In this document: positions 19,008-30,229 of the stretch, piece after piece
Layout of the letters: each line of letters begins with the position of its first letter
How positions within the stretch are numbered: the stretch's first letter is position 1
NCBI GenBank assembly: GCA_964019335.1
Contig: OZ025715.1
Coordinates: 1-64,000 of the forward strand
Source: Diplonema japonicum
Lineage: Eukaryota > Euglenozoa > Diplonemea > Diplonemida > Diplonemidae
DNA length: 64,000 nucleotides
Reading direction: 5' to 3'
Made by a program: the position numbers and the translations under genes
The notes under the pieces: model-generated
What the model saw: the letters and a program-made list of their open reading frames with translations, nothing else
Told to the model about the DNA's origin: nothing
Databases searched by the model: none

Positions 19008-19624
19008 CTAGGGCTATGCTGGCATGGAAATGCGTTTCCATGCATTTTTTGAAAAAAAGGGAAACGGAAACAGAAATGGCAACGTTTCCCTATTTTGGGG
19101 CCATTTCCTTGGGCAGAAACGTTTCCTTATTTTGGGGGTTTTAGAGACTTATTTTTTTGGGGGCAAATCACTTGGAAGAAATATACGAGACAAAGGGGGC
19201 CACTGTTGGTGGCACCCTGGGGAAATCTTCTGGGTTTCGATGAAGGATGTGATTGTGGCATCCATTTTTTGAACAGCGTCGTCAACCAGCCTTGGTGGGC
19301 GTGGAGTCTGCTGGTTGACGCTACTGTGAAGACCATATCACATATCACAGAAGCGACATTTTACTGTCTCCTTCCCATCCTCTGCCTGAACCTCCGCGCC
19401 TCCCAGGGGGTGCTTTCTCTGGACCATGTTTACTTTCGTTTTTGTAGAGACCGATGTGTGCTTAAAACCCCAAAAGTAAGTATCTTCAAAAACCCCAAAT
19501 ATATAAGGACCTTCTAAACAGTGTTTACCGAAATATACATAGCCGTTTCCATAACCATGAGAATTTTGAAAACATGGAAACGGAAACGGAAACGTTTCCA
19601 CGTTTCCTGCCAGCATAGCCCTAG
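19008..19624. mobile_element. Poly-C-capped foldback element, long copy
   Basis: A run of about 20 C ends at 19007, followed by TAGGGCTATGCTGGCATGG. The right end is CCTGCCAGCATAGCCCTA followed by more than 20 G, so terminal inverted repeats are capped by complementary homopolymers. Interior GGAAACG/CGTTTCC repeats match the short copy at 3899-4072. The minus strand contains a short KETVKCRFCDM reading that loosely recalls a BED zinc finger, but it is broken by stops. Confidence 0.7.
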
Positions 19625-19644
19625 GGGGGGGGGGGGGGGGGGGG

Positions 19645-20147
19645 CAATGTTTCCAACCTCCCTGTGGTGGTTCCTGGTAATTGTGGTTTGGAGAAACACG
19701 AGCGAAAGGGAAACTCTCGTTCTAAAGCCGTACACGTGGGGAAACCTGGACGGCCCACCCTATGCGTGGTGCCAGTTAACATCGCCCTCAACGGAGAGTC
19801 CCTTATCCCATTACATCAAACAAGGAGGTGGCTTCACCAGGTCAGGCAAGTAGCCTCCCCGCGGCATCGTGCCAGTGAAGCAAGCCTCCCACAACTCTCC
19901 AGTTGGTGTTTAATTGCTTCTGTGGCCCCTCTCCCTATTTCAATTTCCAAGCTTTCTTTACTTCTCCTTACGGGACCACAGGGGACTTGGGAGGCTTCGG
20001 GGCGAAGTTTCACAAGGGTGGTCGCTGTGTCACATACTGCATGGCACCACTAAAATCGAGACAACTTTTTCTCTTGAAAAGTAGTTTCTTGATTCGCTCT
20101 TGTTTACACTAAAATATAAATACCAGCACATATCAGGAAACTTAATA
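19645..20147. other. Upstream region of the plus-strand gene array
   Basis: No gene is supported. Short plus-strand open pieces (for example TTGDLGGFGAKFHKGG near 19975-20020) might be remnants. This is the right side of the divergent strand switch. Confidence 0.4.
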
Positions 20148-21077
20148 ATGGAAATAGAGGCATTCCTTGGGGCTCCTGTCAGCAAAGGGATCCTCCTTGG
20201 GTGCATTGTAGGCTCCTCGGTCACTAGGATGATGATGGCACCTATTAGCTTGGAGAGCATCGGCGCTGGTGAAGTTGCGAAACTGACTGGAAGTTGGTGG
20301 TGCTACACTTCAATGGGAGACTTGGTTCTTGGGAGTATACTGGTGTTGGCTCTGAAGAACATTGAGAAATGGTGCGGCTCCAGAAAGTTTGCAAGCTACA
20401 TATTAATTTCTGGCAGCCTGTCGATGATTGTGCACTTGCTGATTTTCAAAGTGCTTGGAGTTCAGAGTTACAGGCACGTGCGCCCGGGTCCTATTTCGCT
20501 GATCTTCACGCTGCTTGTTAAGTACTTCATCGAAGTACCATCGTCGTCGCTCTTTTCAGAAAAGGTGATGGTTTATGCATGTGCACTGTTGTACTGCCAG
20601 ACTGCTAGTGCTTTACCTCAGGCAACTAGCGGCGTGATTGGGGGCTTGCTGACAATCAGCACTGTACTGCCCTTTAAGGATTTTAGAATCCCAAAAGTGA
20701 TCAGCAATGCTGTGTGGGCGATTGGCAAGTACCTAGAGACAAAGCCCTCTGTCAAGGCCACTCCAGGTGAAATCATGGCACACCTGCATGGACAGGGGCC
20801 GCAAGATGGCCCTTATCAGGAACAACTACTTCCTGGTCACAACGAAGTGTGGGGTGGTATCAGGCGCCGTAGACCTGTACACGACCCGGAGCTGGAACAC
20901 GCTCTGAATGAGTCGCTAGCCATGACACAGCCGGAAGCGCAGCCACAACCTTCTTTTACAGGGGCCTCCCTCACATCGCTGACCGATATGGGGTTCGATG
21001 CTGCCTCTGCAAGGCAGGCCCTTACACAGGCACATGGCTCCGTTGAGCACGCCATTCAAATCTTGACAGGGGGGTGA
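20148..21077 (+). CDS. UBAC2-like rhomboid-fold membrane protein with UBA domain
   Basis: 309 residues. The ATG at 20148 gives MEIEAFLGAPVSKGIL, the expected beginning for this family. Several hydrophobic segments cover about residues 10-200, including LLGCIVGSSVTRMM and ASYILISGSLSMIVHLLIF. The last 40 residues (TSLTDMGFDAASARQAL...AIQILTGG) form a UBA domain with the MGF motif. UBAC2 proteins are catalytically inactive rhomboid relatives of the endoplasmic reticulum that bind ubiquitin and take part in protein degradation and lipid-droplet traffic. No rhomboid Ser/His dyad was identified. First gene of the plus-strand array. Confidence 0.8.
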   Translation: MEIEAFLGAPVSKGILLGCIVGSSVTRMMMAPISLESIGAGEVAKLTGSWWCYTSMGDLVLGSILVLALKNIEKWCGSRKFASYILISGSLSMIVHLLIFKVLGVQSYRHVRPGPISLIFTLLVKYFIEVPSSSLFSEKVMVYACALLYCQTASALPQATSGVIGGLLTISTVLPFKDFRIPKVISNAVWAIGKYLETKPSVKATPGEIMAHLHGQGPQDGPYQEQLLPGHNEVWGGIRRRRPVHDPELEHALNESLAMTQPEAQPQPSFTGASLTSLTDMGFDAASARQALTQAHGSVEHAIQILTGG

Positions 21078-21285
21078 GCATGGGTACATCAAGTGTGATT
21101 GAGAGACGACCTGTTAATAGGAAGTCAAGGTGCGCACAACACGCCCCTTCTTTCCAAACCACCGTTGAGGCCGTTCTAGCCATTTGAATGAACTTCATTG
21201 TTATTGAATTCTTTGTACTTAAACCGTTCTCAAGGTGCAAGAAAAAAAAAAGAAATACGATGTGCTTTCTCTTGTAAGACTTACT

Positions 21286-21807
21286 ATGAAGAGGAGGCTT
21301 ACACAGGATGCGGCAGGTAAGAGGTGCAGAATGAAGGTCTTTTGTGGGAGAAATAAGCCCATGACAAAGCAGGAGGTGACGAATTGTTTAGAAGAAGCCG
21401 GTGTTGAGGTTGGGTGGAAGGCTGTGGTGAGATTCAAGGTGAAGGGAACTGGAAATATGCAGACCGAGGTGGGGAGGTTTAGGTATATAGACGCAGAGCG
21501 TGACTCATACCTTATAAGTTACGATGTGTATACGTTCGACTGCTTCCTCCCACCGCAGGATCCCGACGTTACTATTTACGAGGTCAAACTGTTGGAGGGG
21601 TCGCTTGGGGCAGACAGCAGCCAAGACGTGTCAACTGACGAAGAGCGTGTAGAAGCTATCAAGGAATGGAACAATACTACATACCTACCTACTACCCAAG
21701 ACACAGCCACTCAAACAGAGCCTTCAGGGGTTACCTTGGAGCATGTGCATGCTGTCCAGCAGGACATCTTGAGGCTTTTAAAAGACCCGAAACCTGACTC
21801 GAACTAA
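21286..21807 (+). CDS. Conserved-looking protein of unknown function
   Basis: 173 residues. The first in-frame ATG is at 21286; upstream codons run into an A-rich tract. The N-terminus is basic (MKRRLTQDAAGKRCRMK), followed by a mixed alpha/beta pattern (EVGWKAVVRFKVKGTG, SYDVYTFDCFLPP) and an acidic tail. No signal peptide, membrane segment or known motif is seen. Codon use resembles the neighbours, so it is probably a real gene. It sits 208 bp after the UBAC2-like gene. Confidence 0.55.
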   Translation: MKRRLTQDAAGKRCRMKVFCGRNKPMTKQEVTNCLEEAGVEVGWKAVVRFKVKGTGNMQTEVGRFRYIDAERDSYLISYDVYTFDCFLPPQDPDVTIYEVKLLEGSLGADSSQDVSTDEERVEAIKEWNNTTYLPTTQDTATQTEPSGVTLEHVHAVQQDILRLLKDPKPDSN

Positions 21808-21943
21808 AAAAACAAAAAACAAAAAATGTGACTTTTGTATTTCTTTCTTTTTATTTTCCTTTTCTCCCTTTTTCACTTACCACAAAGCAGAGATATTCAA
21901 AATGATGCACTGACTCATTAATTCTTGAGAATCATCAGACTAA

Positions 21944-24590
21944 ATGTTGTCAGTAGTGCTGCACGTTTTGGCCTTAGGGGCCTGCGAGTACTTCGTCGAA
22001 GAGGCAGCACGATCTTGTGAGGAGACGAGTAGAACTAGCGGTGGCATTACACTCCCATCAAGTGCCGTGTGCTTGGAAAGAGCAAAGGAGCTTATGGCTA
22101 CAAAACCAACCCAAACTGATGTTGACCAAGAGAACAATATTCTCAATTGGCCCACAGGATGCTACATCAACCTCGGTAGCAATGCTCTCCCAACGTACAA
22201 TACCCGTGTTACAGGTGCCAAACAGCCTTACTGCACCGTAGACTCTTCAACACCGAAGGGCTGCACGGGGTCTTGCACAATGGCTGGTGTAAAGTGCATC
22301 TGCTCTACACCGGAATGTGCACCTACAGATGCACCATTAACGCCTTTCCCTGATACAGTGGCACCTCCTACAGCAACTCCGACCCAGCCACCGAACACCC
22401 CTTTCCCAGCCACAGCAGAGCCCACGATCGCACCTAAAACTCAACCCCCAGTCACAGCCGTACCCACAGCTATACCTACTGACATTCCTTCCACTGCCGT
22501 TCCGACAGCTGTACCCACAGCTGTTCCCACTGCTGAACCAACAGCCAGCCCCACTACTGCTACCCCCACCGCTGTTCCTACTGCTGTGCCTACTGCCGTC
22601 CCTACTGCTGAGCCTACTGATGTTCCGACAGCAAGCCCAACACAAGCTCCCACCGCTACCCCGACTGCTGCTCCCACTGCTACCCCGACTACTACACCCA
22701 CAGCTACCCCTACTGCACAACCTACGCAAACCCCAACTGCTGTTCCCACTGACACACCAACAGCAGTGCCCACCCAACCTACGCAAACCCCTACTGCACA
22801 ACCTACGCAAACCCCAACTGCTGTACCTACTGACACACCAACAGCAGTGCCTACATCGCCGTCCACCACCGAACCGACAGAGCCACCTGCCAACCAAACT
22901 GCTGTGCCTACTTCAGAGCCAACACCCGTGCCACCAACTGCCTTACCTGCGGTACCAACTACTGATGCACCCCCTCCCAACAACACTGCCATCGAGACAG
23001 TATTGGTATGGCCATTCACACGTCACACACCTCCAACAGAACGACATGACGGAAGACACTAGCTCCAATGTTGCCGCAGCCGCTGCCGTAGCAGGTATAG
23101 CAGCACCTGTCGCGTCAGTAGCTGCTGCACATGCTTCGATGATGGTGCTGATGTTCGACGGGCACTGCAGCAATGAGCCAAAGAAGCTTCCACCAGCTTT
23201 GCACCCGATGCAGATCTTCGGTCTGGACACTGTGTCAGGTTCACCAGACGCAGCTGTTATTGTGGGTAACCTGAGTATCATCATAGCAGTGTCAATCCTG
23301 TGTTTCTTAGCACTGTGCATCCTACGGCTGCTGGCTCCTGTTATGCCTAAAGCGTTGAAAGTTAAGGACATGATGGATGCACAAGGACTTCTGAGATTCC
23401 CTTCTGTTGCACTGTTTGTGCTGCTGTTTCTTTACCAAGGAACCATCTATTCGGCAATGAGACTGGTGGCCTACGCACCCACATATGAACTGAGGCTTGC
23501 GGGTGCGTTCAGTACCACCTTGCTAATCGTTGTGCCTCCTGTAGTTGGTTACATTGTTAAGACGTCGGTACCTCGATTGGGCTTCTATCGTAAGCTGGGA
23601 GTACAGCCAAAACCCAGGTGCGGCATGCCCAGCAAAGTTATACAAGCTATGATTGGTTCAGGTGAATGGGTAAGCACAAGGAAAGAAAATAAATTCGTCG
23701 CACGATACCAGACAATGGTTAGGAGCTTCAAGGAGGACTGGTCTTGGTTTATCTTGATCGACTTTGCAGCGATGTTCCTCTTGGCATGTGCGACCATGGC
23801 GAAGACACCTACGTGGAGCGACTGCGGGCATGTTAAACTGTTCTCTGCGTTGGTCTGCTTGGTGTCAATGGGCGTCAAAGCATACTTCAGGCCTTTTGCA
23901 AGGCACCGTGATAACGTACTCGACCCGCCACGGCTGTTCATTCAAGCACTGGCACTGTTCTTCATGGCTCTCGGTTTCTACAGTGGGTCGTCGGCGCACT
24001 TTGGCTTCAAAATTGCCCCGGTTTTAATCATGTTGGCTATCGCATTGCTGCTATTCAAGGTTCTACTTGACCTGTGCACTGAAGTGCTGGTCTTCAAAAG
24101 GAGGGCCAGACTGCAGACTATGACTTTCGACGAAATGGAGAATGACATGCAAAACGAGCTGTTGGCCTACAAGAAAGGTGTCGAGAACGAGAGGCGCTAT
24201 AGCTGCATTGAAGAGTCGCTGACCGTGAGCTCTGACGACAGACTGGAGTTACAGAAGGAACTAGTGAACACTTCGTCGTTGACAGAGGAGCAGTACCAGT
24301 CTCTTGAGAATCTTGAAAGCCCGCTGAGACCTTTGAACACAAACAGAAGAATTAGCAGACGCATGTCGCCTTCCCCGTCGGACTTCACCCGCATTGGCAG
24401 CATTTACCGATCTCCTTCCTGCGTTGCATCGTCAAGGAAGTCTGGAAGGAGGAAGTCCGTTCCCATGCTCCTCCCCCCTAACAGGCTTCACACCGTACAA
24501 GGCGACGGCGACATCAAGCGAGCTTCCCTGCAGTCCCTTCCCACCCCAGGGTCGAGAGCAGCATCGCCTACACGGCTTAGTTCCATTTGA
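21944..24590 (+). CDS. Mucin-like multi-pass (about 7 TM) surface protein
   Basis: Two exons (21944-23005, 23040-24590) with a 34-nt intron (GTATGG...AACAG) give 870 residues; skipping the intron restores the frame exactly. A signal peptide ([14 protein letters not shown]) precedes a Cys-rich region to about residue 125, then about 220 residues of Pro/Thr/Ala repeats (TAVPTAVPT type), a likely O-glycosylated stalk. The second exon has about seven hydrophobic segments (such as [21 protein letters not shown] and [18 protein letters not shown]) and a Ser/Arg-rich tail with [13 protein letters not shown], suggesting cytoplasmic phosphorylation. The layout resembles large membrane-associated protein families of bodonids and other protists. 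No channel or GPCR signature is definite. Confidence 0.7.
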
Positions 24591-25148
24591 AGGCTTATAA
24601 ATGCTGGATACAGAATAGAGATACAACCGGCCTGCTAACTAGCAAAAGATACTATAAACCCTATCCCATCCTGTCCCGTTCTATCCCACTCCCGTCTTAC
24701 GCCCGACCCCATGACCTTATGCGGCCCTCAACTGATCTCTTTGGTGCTACCTGAGGTGGCCATGGAGGCTTCCTCCTCGCCATCAATCACATGTATCCAA
24801 AGACATCACTTTGATTTGGTGTTTGTTGAGCTCTCGAATGGGGTCCGAAAGAAGCCATCAAGTGGTAGATCCGGGGCCATGCTGAGTGCACAACCCTTTC
24901 TTTGTGCGATAAAAATGACCGTCTCATTAAAGTATGCGGCGGTACAGCACAGAAGTTGCAACGTTGTTTTAATAAGCCTAAGAGGCTGCCGTGAGGTGCA
25001 CATTCTGAAACCTGCACCAAGCGTTTCGTACTATTTCTACAAAAGGCAAGTGATTTAGATGGCTCGGTGTCGGCTAACGTTAGAGGTGTTTTGAGCCACC
25101 CTGACACCCGACTGGTACAGACCATAACCCAGGGCCCTGCATGTTTTT

Positions 25149-25179
<31 letters not shown>

Positions 25180-25441
25180 GAGAGAACCCTGCAAACATGA
25201 TAGCAAATGAAGATTTTCCAGCGTTTGAGTCAACCTGTATCTCATTTCCACCAAACAGTGGAGACATTATTTGAGTTCCTGTAAAGAAACAGTTTTGAAA
25301 AAGAAAAGAAAAAAAAAATACAGAGGTTGGTACAAATTTAGATTTGCTTGTTGTGTATGTGGTTCTTAGAAAAAAAAAAGGAAGAAAAAAAAGGGTGCCC
25401 CATTGTGACCAGATCACAGGCTATGTTGTATCGTAAATTAA
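24591..25441. other. Non-coding spacer
   Basis: Contains degenerate CTATCCCATCCTGTCCCG repeats (24660-24700) and A runs. No gene recognised on either strand. Confidence 0.5.
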
Positions 25442-25611
25442 TTATATGAGCTCGTCCGGATTAAGCCAAGAACAAGCCATATTTTTTCTAATAAAGTACC
25501 GTCCTCGTAGTGGTGGAGTGGATCATTTTTTTACTTAGAAATTTGCCGGGTTTCTTTTTGTTGCACAAGAGAGTTATTTGTTCACATTTTTTCCCGGACG
25601 AGCTCACATAA
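25442..25611. mobile_element. 170-bp MITE with 18-bp terminal inverted repeats
   Basis: Left end TTATATGAGCTCGTCCGG (25442-25459) and right end CCGGACGAGCTCACATAA (25594-25611) match in 17 of 18 positions. Taking TA as a target duplication leaves ends TATGAGCTCG and CGAGCTCACA, as in Tc1/mariner-type MITEs. No coding capacity. Confidence 0.75.
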
Positions 25612-25772
25612 AGGAATAAATAAAGGAATCATCTACAGGAAACTTGCGCTATTTTTTTTTTCTCTTTTTCTATTCTTTTCTTTACTAATGTGCTTATCCA
25701 TTCGTTGTCAGTTATATTTTTTAAAGCTTCGGTGCAGGATCCATACTCACAGCAGCGCAGGTGGGGTGCGAA

Positions 25773-28309
25773 ATGGGAACAGCTGAGAGCACCCCGATTG
25801 CCGACCCAGAGACATTGGGTACCGATGGCATGCTACCGTCACCAGGTGTTCTAAGCCATCAAATACTCTTTGACCAACACCAGTACGACTTCAACATGAA
25901 CCAAGACGCATTGCTTTCTACAGACTGCGCTATTGGTAGGAAGCCCGATCCACTGAATCCCAACATTACTGACGAGTATCTTGCTGTGGGGCTCCGCACA
26001 AAGTTCGACGGCAAGGGTGTCAAGAAGTACGGCAGGCCACCCATCAACCTCACCTTGGTTATCGATACATCGGGAAGCATGAAGGCTCACTTCAAATCTG
26101 CAAAAAACGGAGACCTCCGAAGCAAGCTAGACATAGTGAAGCAGATGGTCTTGGGTGCTGGGGGGCTACTCGAAATCCTGAACCCCAACGATAAAGTAGC
26201 AATTATAACCTTCAACACCGAGACGAAGATCTTGCAGGAGCTGGTGCCTGTGTCAAAACTGGTAAAAGATAGAGTCAACACAATGCTTGAAAACCAAAAG
26301 CCCATCGGGAACACCAACCTTAGCCAAGCAGTCGAAACAGCAGTAAAACTCATGCGAGGGTCGGCATCTGAGAGGAGGCACCCCTTACTGGGACTGTCAC
26401 CGCTACCGAGGCCACCACCTTTGGTGGACACAGGCAGCATAGCAGCAACCCATGCACCCATCGCTGCAACAGCTACCACGACTCCTGAAGATACTGATGC
26501 CCCTAAGAGGCTACGCAGAGCTGACACGATGTACTGCCAGAACCTTGTTGACCTTCCTGAGAGCCGCCTTATGATCATCACAGACGAGTACCTGTCTCAG
26601 GATGAGGACCATGAAAGGGCTCTCAACACTATTTTGAGGCATGCAGACGAATCCCAACTGCACACTACTTTTGTGGCTATGGGGGTGAACTACTCTCCGT
26701 TTATCAGCAAGCGCCTCTCCCTTGTAGCAGGATGCAATGTCATCTCTGTGCACTCCGCTGAGATGTTTCGGGAGAAAGTAATTACAGAATTTGACCACAT
26801 TTGTTCACCCATTGCCTACAATGTCACCGTCAGCGTCGAGACTGACCTACCAGAGATCGTGGAGACCTTCGGGACTGCCATGGGACGTGAGGTTATAAAG
26901 ATGAAGTCGGTTTTTGCTGGTGCTGGAGACGAGACCTCTGTGCATGTATGTCAGACAACTAACTTGTACACTTCACAGGGCAGTGTTGGTCTGTTGCGAC
27001 TGAAGAGCAAGATAGACAGCAGCAAGGTAAAGTGCACCACCTCGTTCATCGACAGGGTGGGCACGTATCACTCCGAAACTATTGAGTATGTCCATCAACT
27101 AACCCTTAGCACTGCAGGCTCGATATGACAGACCGCAGTGCTTGCAAAGCTTTCCGCAAAGTGGTGGTGCTCTCGAGGCTGGGTACCCTCCTCAAGGTCT
27201 TCCTCACTGATGAAACCTCAGACGAGGGAGATAAGCCCATGATCACAATGGAGTCGGGGATTGTGCCGTTGCCGAAAGATCTTAGAACAGAATGGGAAGG
27301 CGGCCTGCAGCCCTTGCTACCCCAGGTGGACATTGGAGCGCCCACTTATTCAGCTTCGGAAGGTGAGGAAGATGGCGAGGGTGAGGGTGCGGAGTTGCTT
27401 GGGCAAGATAAATCTCAAAAGGCATGGACGAGCACGCCGGTACAACGTGTGGGGTCTGCAAAAAGACTGTCATGCTCTCAACAGAGTGCACCTAAAGCTG
27501 TCCCACAGTCGCGAGTTTCTTCGCACTACAAGACAGTCCTGAAGGCTTTCTGTTTGTACTTAGCAGAGGAGTGCAAAGTGTTGCAGGACAAGACGCTGGG
27601 ACATTGGTTCGACTTCCTGGACGCCATTGTGCACTACATACCTGAACAGGAGGTGATACAAGCGGCAGAGGGACACCTCACAGCAAGAGTCATCTACACA
27701 GGGATTGACCCCGACAAGGTGTTCGACGTTCTGAATTGTGACAAATATAGCGGCAAGCTCAGAGAAAATCACAGGAGTGCTGTAAATGGGGTGTTTAACA
27801 AGAAGATGCAGGCCGCCATTTTGGGAATCGTGATGAAGTTGGTGGACACAAAACCTTCCTGGGTGGTAGCTACGGAAGAAGTGAAGAAGGCTTCCAGAGA
27901 TGAGGTGCGGGGTTGCTTCATGCATCTTGAGAGGGAGGAGGCTTGGGTTATGTGGAGAGAGAGGTGGGAGCCACTCGTCAACGCCACACTTAGGAACGTA
28001 CTACACAGCAGAGTGTTCAACATCACGAAGAGGCTGTATGGTACACTGAAGCCTGAAGAACTTGAACAGTGCCAACTGATGGATCACGTCATACTTGAGC
28101 TGTCGTCCCTCTGCCCCGAGCTGACAATTGAAGACGCCAACCACACTGACCATGTCCAAGATCTGCGGTCTTTCCTCTCAAGGTGGATCATCCCCGCCCT
28201 CGAGAAGCACAACACCGACTGCCGATGGTGCCCTGAGCAAGGCATCCCCATTTCGAACTCTGAGCAGGATGCCCCCGAGCTCACTGCCGCGCAGTGCCCG
28301 ACACAATAA
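25773..28309 (+). CDS. von Willebrand factor A domain protein, possibly N-myristoylated
   Basis: Two exons (25773-27085, 27118-28309) with a 32-nt intron starting GTATGT, containing CTAAC and ending GCAG, encode 834 residues. The start MGTAES has Gly2 and a small residue at position 6, fitting N-myristoylation. A VWA domain begins near residue 90 with the MIDAS sequence DTSGSM, a Thr in NTNLSQA and an Asp in ITDE, so the metal site looks complete. An insertion rich in Pro/Thr/Arg splits the domain. The second exon joins as SETIELDMTDRSACKAF and continues with an acidic linker and a large helical region without known family. Probably a soluble or membrane-tethered adhesion or scaffold protein. 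An AG precedes the start closely (CAGCGCAG). Confidence 0.8.
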
Positions 28310-28586
28310 AACACTGTATCCCGTAAGGGCCTCTCTGCGGACAGGTGGTGTTTCATGTTGGCCAGTAAGAGTAAATTAGAGTAAGTGAGATTGTAAGCAG
28401 GTTGTGGTAGCCTATCTTTCCTCCGCATATCTGGATTACTAAACTACCTTTATTAAGTAAGCCCTGCACTATACGTGTTGGGTGCTTTTGGTCTGCCACT
28501 TTATAAAATAAAATAAACTTTTCTTTTTCTTGGATCTCGTTGTTTCCTTTGTAGCACTGCAATCCTCCCATGCATTCCAGGTGTTG

Positions 28587-29420
28587 ATGTCGCGGAAGAG
28601 GAAACATGCAAGTGAGCAGGATGCGTTGGATGAAGCCCTTAACTGGCTCCGGAGGAGCATGGCAGAGATCGCAAAAAGTCTGAATAGAGCTTCAGAGGAG
28701 AATATATTCGAGCCAAGCCCTGAAATCACTCTCGAGAAGTACGCTGAGAAAATCAAGGAGCCCATCTGCCTGCCTGACATCGAGGGAAGGTGCAGACGGA
28801 GATATCAGGGCATAGACGAATTCAGGGTTGACTTACAGTTGATGCATGACAATTGCGTGCAGTACAACGGTGTGCAGACTAAATGGGCAAAGTTCGCAGC
28901 GGCAGTGCTGCGAGACGGGAACAAGATGTTGGACAACTTGCAAGTAAAATACGATGAGTTCAAGGCAAACAAAATGGCAGCGCTCGACAAACCGCCGCCC
29001 ACCCACCGTGCTGGGACCAAGGTAGCAGTTCCCATTAAGATCCGCGACCTTCTCCGGGCAGACTGGGCAATGCGTGAGGCAGGCGGCATCGAGTTCCCGA
29101 CTAAGACTAAGGTGCAAAACATACTAGACGAGTTCATGCAATCAAAAAGTGGTGCAGTATTCAGCACAAGGGAGAGAGAAAACTACACCAGATACCTAGA
29201 CGCCATCAAGAGCGTCCTGACAGACCCCGAACTACAGGGCAAGCTGCTGTACACCCCGGAGGAGGATGCACAAGGCGTCAACGTTCTACTCAGGTTGCTT
29301 GTCATCATGCCGGACATAGTTAATATCAGGTCACCCGAAGAGGAGACCGCGCTCATCCTAGCCACAGAAGAGCTGTTGGGGTTCGTAGACTCTCGGTGGG
29401 ACGCTTATCTGAATTCTTAG
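28587..29420 (+). CDS. Bromodomain plus MRG domain chromatin protein
   Basis: 277 residues from the ATG at 28587, which follows a T-rich tract and TTGTAG. The N-terminal 110 residues resemble a divergent bromodomain, best seen in DFRVDLQLMHDNCVQYNG-like sequence (residues about 75-95) with the Asn-Cys/Tyr-Asn pattern of acetyl-lysine binding. Residues about 145-277 match the MRG domain of MORF4/Eaf3 proteins (KIRDLLRADWAMRE, VNVLLRLLVIMPDI, EELLGFVDSRW). MRG proteins belong to histone acetyltransferase complexes. Fusion of the two is, to my knowledge, described for trypanosomatid bromodomain factors, which supports a euglenozoan origin. Likely nuclear. Confidence 0.75.
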   Translation: MSRKRKHASEQDALDEALNWLRRSMAEIAKSLNRASEENIFEPSPEITLEKYAEKIKEPICLPDIEGRCRRRYQGIDEFRVDLQLMHDNCVQYNGVQTKWAKFAAAVLRDGNKMLDNLQVKYDEFKANKMAALDKPPPTHRAGTKVAVPIKIRDLLRADWAMREAGGIEFPTKTKVQNILDEFMQSKSGAVFSTRERENYTRYLDAIKSVLTDPELQGKLLYTPEEDAQGVNVLLRLLVIMPDIVNIRSPEEETALILATEELLGFVDSRWDAYLNS

Positions 29421-29503
29421 TTACATTGCCCACCTCCTCGCAATTGATCATGCCACACAGCACTATTTACACAAACCGAAAAACAAAACAAGAAACAACA
29501 AAA

Positions 29504-29752
29504 ATGGGCCTTGCCAACGCAGCAAACCCCATCACTGTCTACAAGAAGGATGCTTATCAAGGCCTCGGCTGCACACAGCTGAACCTGTACGGCGAGTCAC
29601 AGGTATAAACACCATGATCAGGATGAATCCTCACACAGCACGAATACTACAAAGGCCAGGGTTACAAAAAGGGGACTTGTAACGGGCAGGGGTATGGCCG
29701 TTACGCTGGCTCGGCTGGGTCTGCTTCGCAGGGTTCTGTGTGGCTTCACTAA
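29504..29752 (+). CDS. 70-residue Tyr/Gly/Gln-rich small protein with one intron
   Basis: Exons 29504-29602 and 29639-29752 flank a 36-nt intron (GTATAA...CACACAG). Together they encode MGLANAANPITVYKKDAY through HEYYKGQGYKKGTCNGQGYG to a TAA stop. MGLANA could be N-myristoylated. The second half is rich in Tyr, Gly, Ser and Gln, like a low-complexity or structural protein. No family recognised. The start lies after an A-rich leader, and the exon frames join cleanly, which supports a true gene. Confidence 0.6.
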
Positions 29753-29868
29753 GCCCTGATTGTTGACACCCAACACATTCTAACACAACACACAATACTT
29801 TTTTTTTTTTTTTTTTTAAACTTTCCGAAGTTGTGCCATCTGTGAAGCATTCAAGGCGGGTGTCAAAA

Positions 29869-30170
29869 ATGGTCGATGACAAGCAGATCAAGCCAGAGCC
29901 CCCTGCGGGCGAGGTGGTATGCGTGTTATCACTCAAAACGCCACACAGGATCGCAAGCAGCAAGAAAAGCTCAAAAAACAAGTGCGACATTTAAAAGGAA
30001 ACACGCGAAACTATCAAGAGCAGGTATAACAAGAAGGCAAAACCTTGAGCATTTAACAGATCCAAAAAGAGATCCGCAGAATTGGGATCGAAAAGGAGAA
30101 CCTCAGAAAGGACAACGAGAGGTTGCGACAGGATGTATGCACATGCGAACACACCGCATTAATAATAATA

Positions 30171-30229
<59 letters not shown>

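Noticed and set aside
22337-23019. Two long minus-strand frames rich in Val/Gly or Ser/Arg
   Set aside because: Antisense translations of the Pro/Thr repeat of the surface protein.
24711-25254. Genes on either strand in the 24.6-25.4 kb spacer
   Set aside because: Frames overlap on both strands, show no motif, and run into homopolymers.
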